The notes beneath the pieces were generated by a model. That model did no database searches and was not told the origin of the DNA. It worked only from the letters and a program-made list of their open reading frames with translations. Of a stretch of 64,000 nucleotides of DNA, positions 52,765 to 63,553 are shown piece by piece (position 1 is the stretch's first letter; each line of letters begins with the position of its first letter). Source of the stretch: Pseudogymnoascus destructans. Lineage: Eukaryota; Ascomycota; Leotiomycetes; Thelebolales; Thelebolaceae. The DNA lies in NCBI RefSeq assembly GCF_001641265.1, contig NW_020167538.1, forward strand, positions 558,001 to 622,000. The letters run 5' to 3'. The position numbers were made by a program, and so were the translations under genes.

Positions 52765-53153
52765 TGGACCTCCCCCTACCCCTCCTCCACCGACTTCCGC
52801 TCCGACGTCGTCACCAGCCCCACCGCCTCCATGCTGCACGCCATCGGCAGCGCAACCCTCCTCGACGACGTCTTCTGTGAGGACCCCTCCACCATCTCCC
52901 TCGAGACCCGCGTCGCCTCCCTCACCGGCCACAATCCGCTCTCCTCGTCCTCTCCGGCACAATGGGTAACCAGCTCGCCCTGCGCGCTCTCCTGACCCAG
53001 CCGCCGCACGCGGTGTTGTGCGACGATCGCGCGCATATACTGGAGTGGGAGGCGGGGGGTGTGGCGAGTTTAAGCGGTGCGCTTGTGCAGGGGGTTGTGG
53101 CGGGGAATGGGAGATACTTGACGCTGGAGGATGTGCAGAGGAAAGCCGTTGTG
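52765..53153 (+). pseudogene. L-threonine aldolase, 5' half, inverted relative to the 3' half
   Basis: The plus strand reads TDFRSDVVTSPTASMLHAI, LLDDVFCEDPSTISLETRVA and SLTGH, then, one frame over after about 52935, VLSGTMGNQLALRALLTQPP, then HILEWEAGGVASLSGALVQG and YLTLEDVQRKAVV. This is exactly the N-terminal half of threonine aldolase, ending where the 3' half (LSDDVHACPT) on the minus strand at 50178 begins. One added C near 52935 restores the frame. No ATG precedes TDFRSDVV in frame before a stop, so the start codon is also missing. The two halves now point away from each other. Confidence 0.85.
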
Positions 53154-54263
53154 GTCGCGAGAGCATTTCGCGGAATTGTTGGCGTTGATGGTTGAGGGAG
53201 GAGGGGCGACAAGGTGAGGCTGGCAGAATTGGCGGTCAGAGTGGGGGATGGTGGTGCGTTTGGTTTGGCGGCGGCGGGCGGGTTTGGACATTTTTTTCAG
53301 GTACGGAAGGGGGGGTAAGATAAGGTTATAAAAGAATCCAAGGTGGTAAAAAGGCGGGTTTTAACTTTGTTTTGCTTTTGGGAGTTTGTTCAGTCGCTGA
53401 ACTCCATCGCTCCTTACAGAGGCATGCGGGGTGCCTATCTCGCTGCCTTGCCACATATTGAAGGGTAAATATGAGATGAACCTACCGTAAGTTGATCCCC
53501 GGCCTGCAGTCAGCCAGCAATATATAGCTCAGACAAATTCTCATATATGTGGGATGTAAGCTCCCGATATCAGATCGTATTTAGCCCTTGTGCTTCCTCG
53601 GCGATGTGGACCCAGTCCAAAACATTTAATCTGGGATGAATCCTGGTCAGCCCCGCCGGGGTTGTCCATTAATTCTATAAGATTTGGATTCTATATGAGG
53701 TACTACGATGTGGCTCATAGTGACCACAGACTTGCTGAGATAGAAGCCCAAATATGAGACGACGCGTGGTGACTGGACAAAGTTGTGTGGAAAGCTCGTC
53801 GATGAGGAATTTTTAATAACGTATCATAGTGCCGATGCTACTGCCAGTCAATGCTGCTAGAACTCACTGATACTGTCGCTTGATGCTGTTGTCGCTTGAT
53901 GCTGCTGTCGCTTGCTGTTGCTGTCGAGCAATCTCCAGGTATAACAGAAAGTTAGCCCAGTTGCCATATAGCCATAGCATGCAGTCTGCGAGAGTGGTAT
54001 GCGATGCTAATCCACAGGCTGGGACAGCTCTAGCCGGAGCGACGAATACTCGCACATCATCACAAATCAAAGGAACACGATGATCCGATATATATACGAA
54101 ATATCTATTGGAACCGTAGATCTTTTCGAACCAAAAAATCCCTCACTGGTTCGTAGACCACAACTCTCATCCAAAACGCCATCTAGCCTATCAAACCACA
54201 AAAAAAAACTCTTATATCAAAATGATATCCTATCCAAACATGCACCCCCTCCTAAATCCCGAT
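53154..54263. other. Intergenic, AT-richer, no gene seen
   Basis: 1.1 kb between the broken aldolase and PAG1. It has a short TGTCGCTTGATGCTG-type repeat (about 53873-53927, three imperfect units). Nothing else I can support. Confidence 0.55.
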
Positions 54264-57200
54264 TTAAAACCCACCCCCCTCTACATCCCCTACACCCACC
54301 CCCTTCCCCGCCGCCTGCCCCCCCTGCCTCGACTGACTCAAATACTCCCTCGGCACCTTCGGCACCATCGGACTCTTCGGGACCTGTACCCCCCTCGCCT
54401 CCATGCGCACCTGCTCCCTCAACCTCTCGCTCTCCCTCGTCCTCCCCCCCGTCAACCGGCGCATCCCACTCCGCGTCTGCTGCGCGAGGGGTCTAATCAT
54501 ATTCTCCAAGAAGAAACCCCCCTCTCCCGGTGTCACGCGCCCTTCTTCCCCGTCGGAGAAGACTTCAGCTGCGTAATCGTCGTCGGACATGAAGTCTGGC
54601 TGGTGCGAGGATGGCGCGGAGGGTGAGGTAACGGAGCGAGAGTGCATGCTTCGCCGATTCGCGGACGCGGGCTGCTTGCTGAATGCACCGGGGTTCATAG
54701 AATTAAAGCTCGGCTGGCGACTCATGAGTCCGGGCCGCATATCCGCGAACCCGTTCTGGAAAGACGTCGTGCTCGAAGTGCGACCTAGTGACTGAGTTAA
54801 GATCGGCAAAGTCTGCTCATCGTACAGCTCAGCGCCTGACTCGAACTCCCCGCCAAACTCGGTGACGGTGCGCGAGGAGCGGCCGTCGCTGGGGGGGCTC
54901 TGGAGGCTGTCTTCGAAGAAGTCGTCGAGGCTGTCGAGTTTGTTGACGAGGTCGCCGATGTTGCCGTCCGTGCGGACCTCGTCGGACATCATGGTGTCGG
55001 CGCGGTCTTGGAGGGGAAAGTAGCCGTATTGGAACTCGTCGACGTGAAATTCAACGTCTGCGTTGGGGGCGGCTTCGTGGTCGGTGCTTTCGGCGTTCTG
55101 GCACATGTAGAAGGCTGCGTGGACGTTGGATCTTGTCGTCTCTGCGTGCTTGGCTGGCATGGGGATGGACCAGCCGGAGTCTTCGGGGATGCCGAATAGA
55201 CTCTGAGTTCTCTCGTATTCCTTGCGGATTGCATTTGAAGATCTTCCACCCGCCATACTCATTCTGAGATGGTGGTCATCCATAGGCGTACCTGTCATTG
55301 TCATGATGCAATCAAGGACTTCCAGTGCCTGAGTGCAAAACTCAGTCTGCAGCAGTCTCAGCAATGGCGATATCATATCCGGACCATGCGAGGCGATCTC
55401 CGGCAGGCGCATATCGATCTCTGGTATGAACACGCAAAGTATGCGCATCGTATTAACCTTGAACCAAGGCAAGCTATTTGTCAAGAAGCCCATGAGAAAT
55501 TTGAGCGCTTGGAAGCTCCATCTTGGGAAGAAATTGTCTCGGAGAGCAGCTATAAGCTGGGATAGGAAATCCTTGCTTGTTCGATACCTAGATGCGGCGA
55601 AGCTACCCAGAGTCACAGAAATCGTCCCGCAAGCTTGAGAATCCGCTACCTCTGCTAAAATCCTCGCGTTTGCTGCAATAGCGGGGTCGATGACGCCTTG
55701 GTCCATTGAGTGTAGGAAGCTCGGGAAATTTGCTAGGATCGCAAAGAGGAGTCTGTTGTCGTTTCCAACGAGGTCTCCGCTGGGAATTTGCACGAGCTTG
55801 TTGAGAGTCACCAACGTCTGATCCAGACACGAGGACGAGCGAAGGCCCTTGTAGACGAGCGGCTGGAGGCCCTCAAAGTTTCCGTCCCATTTTGGTGGTT
55901 GGCCTTCAGACAACATCATCACCACCATGGCGTCTGACAAGTCCAGCTTCAAAAGTAGCTCATCCAACATCCCCAGCGACTCCATAAATTCCAACTCATT
56001 AATAGTATCCAAGCACGCACACGCCGTCCAAAACAGCTGAGGGAACGTAATCAAATCCTTGGGCTCCAACTTGCTAATCAAAGTCTTCAGCGTCGTCAAA
56101 ATCTCCATCGAGAACGTTTGAATCTCGGCATCCTCATCGGCAATTGTGTTTGACAACCGTGCAAGCATGTCAGCCAGCATAGTCTGGTCCAGCGACGTCA
56201 GGATACAGCGGAAGATCTGGAAAGAACGGCATGCAAGATGGCGGACTGGGCAGGAGGTCGCCCACGTCAATGATAATTTGCCCCATTGCTCCTTGATGCC
56301 GGGATATGTCACTTCAAACGTATTGACAACCTGCGTCGCGAAGTTTTCCATGGCAGTAGGCACCTTGTTGTCTCGGTCATCGACCTTCCCATTCGAATCT
56401 CCATACGCCCAAACGATCTTCGAATCGTGGCGTCTAATTGCTTCAATGAGATCCTCAATCTCTCTCTTGGACGGGACAGTCGTCTCGTCATCAATACGAG
56501 ATATCACCAGCTCGTGGATAAGATGGATAAGCATCTCTCGCGCCTGGTCTTGGACAAGGGGCGTGTAATGGTCCCACAGCACAGTGACAACCTGCAGTAA
56601 GAGAGGCACACTCTCCGCCAGAAGATGAACAGGCGCTACCATAAGATCAACCAGCAGTATGAGCGATAGCTGCCCAAGCGAAAATCCGGCCTGTTTCGCT
56701 CCCACAGGGAGAGCCTCGGAGAGCTCAGCAACATATGGCATAGCGCTGGTATCCGGTGGTGTCGGGGGCGTTTCTCGTTTCTCGTTAGGGATCATAGCTT
56801 TCGGCGTAATCTGCATTAAGAGGAACTCCACAACCTTTACGCCCGCCAGAGTGCTTGATAAGAATACGACGATCTGCTTGGCGTACTCGACGAAATTTTG
56901 CTCGCGCCGGTCTAGACATAGGGATATGTTGAAATCGAGAATGATCTGTACATTGCCAGCGTGCGGGCCAGTTGCCAGAGCTTGCCAGAGAGCTTGCACC
57001 TCGTTATGTAATGCGCTGCTTGATTTGATCGTGATCTCGAATAAGTTTGCAAGTAGCACGTATGATTGAGCTGTAGGGCCGCCATTGGGGTCGACTTGTA
57101 GCTTGATGGTCTGAATCCAAGGCAATATCGTAGCGACCATGTTCTGTTGAGCCATAGGTTTGAGACTCTTGAAATAGACTGTAAATTCCGAAAATATCAG

Positions 57201-60200
57201 GAACGCAGAGTCGGAGTGGTGCTTTGCTAGGCGCATCGATATCTCGAATTGGGCACGCTTGTAGACTGCCTTTGTCTTGTCGGAAATACTGATATCGAAA
57301 TCTTGGATCTTCGAGTTCCGGTTCTGGCGCTCCTCGAGGGCGCGGAGGACCGTGGTGGATTTCGAGCGGATCTCGCTCTGGTCGCTGCCCAACGTGTACA
57401 GACCGATGCCTAGCGTCCGCCAGAATGGCACAAGATAGTCTGGGTGTTCCAACAGTACTTGTGTGACCACTTCAAAGTAACTATGTAGAGCCTTTGGCAC
57501 TTCAGCAGTGTAGCAGCGCGAGATGGAGTGCTCTAAAAGGTATGGATACTCTTTATTATGCGTAATAAGATTTTTCAGAGCCCGTCTACCGATGACGTGC
57601 ATGCGATCGCTTTCAGTGCTGAAGATGGCGTCGATCCAGAGTAGCATTCTCCGTAGGTCGAATTGTAAGATGGCTTTGCTTTCTGTTGTGACACTAATCG
57701 GCCCACCACACAACGCAGCCATGGCACTGAGGGCTGCAGTCCTAAGACTATTCTTCTCCTTCTCCATAGCTGCGTTGATGGTCGGGCGCTCGCCGATTGT
57801 CTGCCGATCGATCATGCTCTGCTTCATGATTTCTTCTCTGTGCTGGATCTGCACCTGGTTGGGCGAGTAGCCACACCAATCCTCCATCAGTGCGAATGAG
57901 GATTTGCGCATTTCGAACGTCATCCAGCGTGATGGATCCTTTGTCCGATTAATACCCTCGAAGAGCTCTTCCATCAGACCGCAGTAGTGGCGTCGCAGTT
58001 TCTGGAATTCCCAATCCATCTGCACCTCGCCGTCCATCAAAAATAACTTGAGGTCCTTGGCATATACAACGAGGTTGTTCAGGATCCAGTCATCTGCGTA
58101 TACCGATTCTTCTCTGAGGAAGTGTGCGGTTAGGCGATATACTTGAGTGACTTCCGTCCGCAGAGTGTCAGTCCGCCTGCTCCGTCGGGAGCTGCTGCCT
58201 GTCCTCTGGTGTATGCGAGCTCTGGCATCGTCATTGCATCGACTGACAGCGTCTTGAAGTTCTTCCAATAATGTCTTGTAAATATTGATATTGATAGAAC
58301 CGAGCGCAACGACGACAGCCTCACGCACAGAAGGATGTCCGACTGACAACAGCGGCAGAATGTACTTAAATAAAGTGCGAGCAGAGTTGATCTTAGGCTG
58401 GACTTGCACCGTCTTGGAGCCGTTGCGCAAATGCTGTTGCATCTGAGTGGCTGGTTGCAGTTGCGGACCACCCATCTCGGTCAGGGTGGTGCAAGCGACA
58501 ATGATGTATAGCTTCCACTGCTCTACCATGACTTCTGGTGGCGTGGTCGATGGTCGGAAGCCTATCCTCGACCCGCTGCCATCATACTGATGTTGGGGTG
58601 TTCGAGCTTCCGACAATGCTGTGATACCTTTGTACATTTGCAGAATGCGATCGCAAATCAGTTCGCGACCCAGAGTCACAACCACAGGGCAGCGGCCATA
58701 GCTGATCTTCATTAAGTTCGGGAAAATCTTGAACCATAGTGTGGTATCATAAGAAACGTCGCTGCTGCATAATTCGACAAGGGCGCTTTGAGAGTTACTC
58801 CTTTTCAATCCTCTTTGAAGCCTGCTCCGTTCGGCAACGGTCAAATGCTCGTCATTGAAGCTCATGACGCGCGCGGAATCGCCTTCCAGGATCTGAATTA
58901 GTCGGACATTATCTTGTCCAAGCGCTGCGTCATACTCCGTGATTAGACGCAGAACGGTTACGGCGAAGCTGCGAACTCTTTTCGACTGTGAACATAAAAA
59001 GAACAGGCCATGCGATTCCACTTCCTCGACGTGCGCCCAAATACCAGAGACATCAAGGGGTGCCCCGCGCTTTTCGGTTCCGGTTTCGTCTGCGCCGGTT
59101 CCTGCAGCCTCTTTGGACCGAAGTTTGATCTCTTCGATCCATATTTTAAGTAATTCGACATAGAGCTTCAGAGTATTCTCTACGTGGTTGGGGCCAAGCA
59201 TGCCGCCATCTGACATGGTAGAGTATTTGTCGTCGAAAGAAAATATGAAACGGGCAAACCGGATTGTGACTTGCTGGGCATGCGACTGGCGAGCGATTGA
59301 CTTGATTGATTGCGCAGACGAATCTGCAATTCGCTGCTGCACATGAGCAGTACCAGTGCACAGAAGATTGATCAACGAATTGAAGGGTATGTCGGCAGAT
59401 AAGCACCGGGGCAAAGCTTGGACTGCCACATGTAATAGTTCATAATACCCATGTCTCTGTTCTACTGGTGACAAGATATCGTCTCTGCGAGAGAAATTGA
59501 AGGAGTCGACGATTGGGGTTTTTGCCGTAGGGGAATTAAATTTCTCGTCAAGGACAGCTTGGCCACCAAAGGTTTCATCGCAGATGATAGTTATCTTTCC
59601 AAGGATTTCACAGAAGCGTTTATAGTAATCCTTGGCCACATCGCTGAGGCATGATGTTGCAACCGGTCGAGAAAGACGTTCGGCCCGTTCTTTTGCCAGA
59701 GGTTGCGATGGGATGCGCTTTGGGCTTGCCAGGATTGGAGATGTCGGCAGCCTCTCGCTGTGTAAATTGGACTGGTAGGACTGCGGGAACGGAGGTCTGC
59801 CCGACTCTCCCTTCTCAAGGTCGGCCATTATAGCGAGGAATGCGCGGATCCCAATGACCATTTTCTCTGGCTCCAGCTGGTCCACCCTGACTGAATGGAC
59901 GTCTTTCCCAGGAGCAAAACGATCCGAGTTGATTAGAGGAAAGATGATTGTACGGAAACAGAACTCCTGGTGTTTGAAGCCAATAATTCTTATAATCTCG
60001 ATCAGGGGGTCCACTATGGACGGATCCATTGTGTGTGTCTTCTTCCCTGGCGGTAGCACCATCCTGACAACTTCTTCAAGTTTTCTATATGTGGCGTTTG
60101 GCGGGTCGGTACACCTATTTACATATGTCCATAGGAGCCTTGATATCACCTGGAGACAGCTCGCTCTTGTTAGGCGATCCTTGAGCTTCGACTGCAAGGG

Positions 60201-62012
60201 TAGTATGAGCTGAAGCCATTGAGTGTTGAATGTCTCTGGTGGCGAAGCACATAGAACTGTAGCTGTGAGAGGGAAGGCTATAGGCCAATGGCGAGGTTTG
60301 GCCATCATGGATGCGAGTCTTTGGCCAATAGTGACCAAGACCTCCGACCACTTTGGGACACTGAGCTCAGTCCCTGCGTCAACAGCAGCTATCGGAAGCA
60401 ACATAACATCCAGAACCTGGCAGTAAGCATATTTGACTCGCTGGCCGTGCGACTTGGTAAAAGCGCGACCTAACGATACCATGAAGTCGCATGATTGTTC
60501 CCAGGATGCTTCTGGGTAGGTCTTGATGCGCAAATGTTTCATTCCACCCAGAACAAGCTCCATCCTGCCTTCTATTTCGCGATTGTCTTGATTTCTCCCT
60601 TCCAAGTCGAGCTGCGACTTCTCTAAGTCCGCAATGAATCGTCCCGTAACGCTCTGGAAGTTGATGTTGCTCATGACACCTAAAAGTTGACTAAACAGAT
60701 GCCAATTTGCAAGTTTTAACGGTGATGATGCTAGAGATTCCGTGTCGGCTATCTTCAGCTGACTGAAGATAATGCCTTCTAACTTTTCTTCCATTTCTGG
60801 CGTGATCCGTGCCAGCGTGCTTTGGCCAATAACCTCTGTGAGAACCCTGCATAATATATATATAGACACAGTCGACCGACGCTCTGCTTGAGCTACGCTA
60901 TTTTGCATGGTCGCAAGGGAGAGGTTCGGCTGTGTTGTTGTATCCGCAGGTTGTCCTGGGTGTCCTGGCTCTGTATTCCGCCTTGATATTCCGCCGCCAA
61001 CCGCTCCAGTGACATTTCGGTATTGTTGGAGCTCATTACGGGCAGCACTGGCAGCATCGCTCTTCTTTTTCCGCCATAACATAAGTGTATCGATTAACGG
61101 CTTCGGCTTCTGCGCAGCAATATGCCCCAGCGCAGATATAAGTTGGTCGAAGTTGGGGTCCGCAGACTGGCCGCATATGCGCTCGATCTGCGGCTCAGGC
61201 TCGAGAGGGGTTGTTATACATTGACCAATCTTCTCGTCGGCCTGCGCAATGAAGGAGGTGAAAAGCACATGTAAAGCGTATTCGCCGACCGGTTTGCTTT
61301 CCTCCTTATAATGATGCCGCGAGTGGGAAGGGTGGTGCCCATGTTCGCGCCTTCCAGCTCCGCTGTGCATGCGTTCTATCCTCTTCTGTGTGTGCGTATT
61401 GACACTGTTCTCGCCCGGCGACACACGCTCTGGTACTGATGTTGTGGTCGAGCTGGCAGCACTTGTGCCGAACGACAAGTTCGAGGACGGACTGGCAATT
61501 GAAAATGCAGACGGCACATCGTTATCCGCTCGTCCCATTGTTGGCGCATCCCCGGCCGCAGACCCCGCAGCCGCGATTAACTGGGAACTAAGGGGCACAA
61601 GGCTGCCGTTCCCGGAGTGTTGAATCCCATGGACGATCGACGTCTGCCGGTGATGCCCGTACGGCATGAGTTTAAGCTCTCCTGAGCTCTCCACGCTAGC
61701 GCTTCCAGCTCGACTCCGAGAGGGTGTATATCGAGGGGAGAGGCTTCCGAGAGTATATGGGTCGGATGTAGGCGGGTTTCCTGTGCCCGACAGTGGTGGC
61801 AGCTTGTGTGGTGACGGTTCCCTACCTGAAGAGTAGGGCGTGTTCGTGCCGTCCGGTCGCCCCCCAGCCCTCAGCGTCGGTATGCCTTTGCCGTTCCGGT
61901 TCTCAGCATCTGCATTCGGCGCATGTCTGTGAGCTGTCTTCGAGGGCTCCTGGGGGTTGCGATCAGGCGAAGGTTGTAATAGTGGAGCTTTCGTACGAAT
62001 TCGAGTTAGCAA
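54264..62012 (-). CDS. Cell morphogenesis protein PAG1 (Furry/Tao3/Mor2 family)
   Basis: A single uninterrupted ORF of 2,582 aa, the expected size. Fungal Furry homologues (yeast Tao3, S. pombe Mor2) are scaffolds of the RAM/MOR network. They bring together the NDR kinase Cbk1/Orb6 and its partners for polarised growth and, in yeast, daughter-specific transcription. The first 240 residues are Ser/Pro-rich and disordered. From YALHVLFTSFIAQADEKI the Furry N-terminal helical-repeat domain begins (about residues 245-800), with long HEAT-like repeats through the middle (for example MLLWIDAIFSTESDRMHVIG) and the conserved C-terminal block (LTWATSCPVRHLACRSFQIF, then LSNTIADEDAEIQTFSMEIL). A disordered tail with RSGMRRLTGGRTRESERLRE ends it. 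I take the first ATG of the frame; an upstream exon cannot be excluded. Confidence 0.9.
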   Translation of the reverse strand: MLTRIRTKAPLLQPSPDRNPQEPSKTAHRHAPNADAENRNGKGIPTLRAGGRPDGTNTPYSSGREPSPHKLPPLSGTGNPPTSDPYTLGSLSPRYTPSRSRAGSASVESSGELKLMPYGHHRQTSIVHGIQHSGNGSLVPLSSQLIAAAGSAAGDAPTMGRADNDVPSAFSIASPSSNLSFGTSAASSTTTSVPERVSPGENSVNTHTQKRIERMHSGAGRREHGHHPSHSRHHYKEESKPVGEYALHVLFTSFIAQADEKIGQCITTPLEPEPQIERICGQSADPNFDQLISALGHIAAQKPKPLIDTLMLWRKKKSDAASAARNELQQYRNVTGAVGGGISRRNTEPGHPGQPADTTTQPNLSLATMQNSVAQAERRSTVSIYILCRVLTEVIGQSTLARITPEMEEKLEGIIFSQLKIADTESLASSPLKLANWHLFSQLLGVMSNINFQSVTGRFIADLEKSQLDLEGRNQDNREIEGRMELVLGGMKHLRIKTYPEASWEQSCDFMVSLGRAFTKSHGQRVKYAYCQVLDVMLLPIAAVDAGTELSVPKWSEVLVTIGQRLASMMAKPRHWPIAFPLTATVLCASPPETFNTQWLQLILPLQSKLKDRLTRASCLQVISRLLWTYVNRCTDPPNATYRKLEEVVRMVLPPGKKTHTMDPSIVDPLIEIIRIIGFKHQEFCFRTIIFPLINSDRFAPGKDVHSVRVDQLEPEKMVIGIRAFLAIMADLEKGESGRPPFPQSYQSNLHSERLPTSPILASPKRIPSQPLAKERAERLSRPVATSCLSDVAKDYYKRFCEILGKITIICDETFGGQAVLDEKFNSPTAKTPIVDSFNFSRRDDILSPVEQRHGYYELLHVAVQALPRCLSADIPFNSLINLLCTGTAHVQQRIADSSAQSIKSIARQSHAQQVTIRFARFIFSFDDKYSTMSDGGMLGPNHVENTLKLYVELLKIWIEEIKLRSKEAAGTGADETGTEKRGAPLDVSGIWAHVEEVESHGLFFLCSQSKRVRSFAVTVLRLITEYDAALGQDNVRLIQILEGDSARVMSFNDEHLTVAERSRLQRGLKRSNSQSALVELCSSDVSYDTTLWFKIFPNLMKISYGRCPVVVTLGRELICDRILQMYKGITALSEARTPQHQYDGSGSRIGFRPSTTPPEVMVEQWKLYIIVACTTLTEMGGPQLQPATQMQQHLRNGSKTVQVQPKINSARTLFKYILPLLSVGHPSVREAVVVALGSININIYKTLLEELQDAVSRCNDDARARIHQRTGSSSRRSRRTDTLRTEVTQVYRLTAHFLREESVYADDWILNNLVVYAKDLKLFLMDGEVQMDWEFQKLRRHYCGLMEELFEGINRTKDPSRWMTFEMRKSSFALMEDWCGYSPNQVQIQHREEIMKQSMIDRQTIGERPTINAAMEKEKNSLRTAALSAMAALCGGPISVTTESKAILQFDLRRMLLWIDAIFSTESDRMHVIGRRALKNLITHNKEYPYLLEHSISRCYTAEVPKALHSYFEVVTQVLLEHPDYLVPFWRTLGIGLYTLGSDQSEIRSKSTTVLRALEERQNRNSKIQDFDISISDKTKAVYKRAQFEISMRLAKHHSDSAFLIFSEFTVYFKSLKPMAQQNMVATILPWIQTIKLQVDPNGGPTAQSYVLLANLFEITIKSSSALHNEVQALWQALATGPHAGNVQIILDFNISLCLDRREQNFVEYAKQIVVFLSSTLAGVKVVEFLLMQITPKAMIPNEKRETPPTPPDTSAMPYVAELSEALPVGAKQAGFSLGQLSLILLVDLMVAPVHLLAESVPLLLQVVTVLWDHYTPLVQDQAREMLIHLIHELVISRIDDETTVPSKREIEDLIEAIRRHDSKIVWAYGDSNGKVDDRDNKVPTAMENFATQVVNTFEVTYPGIKEQWGKLSLTWATSCPVRHLACRSFQIFRCILTSLDQTMLADMLARLSNTIADEDAEIQTFSMEILTTLKTLISKLEPKDLITFPQLFWTACACLDTINELEFMESLGMLDELLLKLDLSDAMVVMMLSEGQPPKWDGNFEGLQPLVYKGLRSSSCLDQTLVTLNKLVQIPSGDLVGNDNRLLFAILANFPSFLHSMDQGVIDPAIAANARILAEVADSQACGTISVTLGSFAASRYRTSKDFLSQLIAALRDNFFPRWSFQALKFLMGFLTNSLPWFKVNTMRILCVFIPEIDMRLPEIASHGPDMISPLLRLLQTEFCTQALEVLDCIMTMTGTPMDDHHLRMSMAGGRSSNAIRKEYERTQSLFGIPEDSGWSIPMPAKHAETTRSNVHAAFYMCQNAESTDHEAAPNADVEFHVDEFQYGYFPLQDRADTMMSDEVRTDGNIGDLVNKLDSLDDFFEDSLQSPPSDGRSSRTVTEFGGEFESGAELYDEQTLPILTQSLGRTSSTTSFQNGFADMRPGLMSRQPSFNSMNPGAFSKQPASANRRSMHSRSVTSPSAPSSHQPDFMSDDDYAAEVFSDGEEGRVTPGEGGFFLENMIRPLAQQTRSGMRRLTGGRTRESERLREQVRMEARGVQVPKSPMVPKVPREYLSQSRQGGQAAGKGVGVGDVEGGGF

Positions 62013-63321
62013 TGCTTTCTACAGCGAACAAACCGCAGATCGCCTGTGCATCGTTCAACATTGGCCCTAGTTAAACGCCGGACAAAAAGTGGCCTACGCA
62101 TATCCCGTGTGGCAGGGCATCACTCCCGTGACTGGATTGGGCAAAGGCCAGCGGCGTCTCGTGACCCGGGACGGACTGGTGTGGCGGGGCTTGGAATTTC
62201 GAGGGAAACAGATGGGGGGGATATAGGCACTCACACATTGTCCCTTTTTGGTCAGATCTGATCATTCTTGCATGTCTACCGAGGTCATTATTATTGCCCA
62301 AGCAATGCGACAACACGCATCACTTTTTAGTTTTCGATAGGATAAAGTAATTTTTTATAAAAGTTGAGGTTATGTTGATTTGAATTGAGATGGGACATCC
62401 GCCCGGCGATAGCGGCTATAGTAGTGGGTGATACTCCATACTCGGTTGCGCACTGGGGGGTTGGGTTCTGACTCGGGCCAATTGGGCTCTACTGGAGACG
62501 CGCTTGGTCTACAGTAGAGCGATTCAGCAGTGTTCGACAGTCGTCGGCTTGACACTGCCTAATCCGGTGATGCCAAGCAGTACTAGAGTACTACTAGATT
62601 ATATTAGTATTAGAGCAATAGAATCCTTGTTTAGTACTTACCATACCTCCTAATTAGGCAATATCAAAAGTTTGGTGATATTGACTGTATTGATCAGTGT
62701 AGAAAAGTTGGATTATGATCGGTCGTTAGATAATTCTCCCCTTCCGGCCATACCCCCTACGGCGTTCCCTTTTTAATCCCCTATGTGACTAGAGCCCTTT
62801 GTTCCCTCTGTAAAATACTGGCCTTTGATAAAATTTTCTACTTCAGTAAGTGCTTTGGAACGGTGGGGGGAGAGGTGGTGCCGGCTGGAAAAAGATACAT
62901 CACAGTACATCTATTGCCATACAAATATATATGTAAATGGAAGTACCTATATATACCCTTTTGCGACTGCCACCACTGCAAATTACTGTAATGGTGGGTG
63001 CACCAGATGTGTAATGGTGGGTGCACCAGATATGAGAATCTAGCCACCCAAGGAAGGGATGAATTTACTAAGACAACACACTGTCTTAGAAAACAGAGCC
63101 AAAGGGTCGTAGCTTAGACTATTCCACAATGCAGCAATCAGGTGTGTGATGTAGTGAAGTGGTTCAGACAAGTTGCAACAAATGTTGAGTCTGGGAACTC
63201 AGGGGTAAGTCAGAGGTTAACACCTCACTGACTTTTCAGAAACAAGGAGTAACAAGATGAATGCTTGGAAGCTTGGAAAAGACGTGGAAGTATGTGATAG
63301 TCGATTTACTGTATTGTCTGC

Positions 63322-63346
63322 TTGCCCTTTCTTAAGGAAAGGGCAA
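63322..63346. repeat. Inverted repeat with 10-bp perfect arms
   Basis: TTGCCCTTTC and GAAAGGGCAA are separated by five bases (TTAAG). Lies in the unexplained AT-rich segment. Confidence 0.8.
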
Positions 63347-63504
63347 TCCTATTTATGCTAAAGGAGTGTAGTTCTCTCATTTTCCAAGACTTTCCATGAT
63401 TACCAGGCTTGGTAACTGTAGTCGACATAAGAGAATCCCATAGAACCATCTCTTAGGTTCGTAGCCTATAGGAAGTAAAAGGAGGTCCAAGGTCAGAGTA
63501 CCCC

Positions 63505-63553
63505 TATAGACAAATTATGTCATAGACAAATTATGTCATAGACAAATTATGTC
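63505..63553. repeat. 16-bp tandem repeat, three copies
   Basis: TAGACAAATTATGTCA repeated head to tail with no change, followed by the related TAACTTAACC. Confidence 0.9.

Noticed and set aside
55008..61623. Many plus-strand ORFs within PAG1
   Set aside because: Shadows of the 2,582-codon minus-strand gene.
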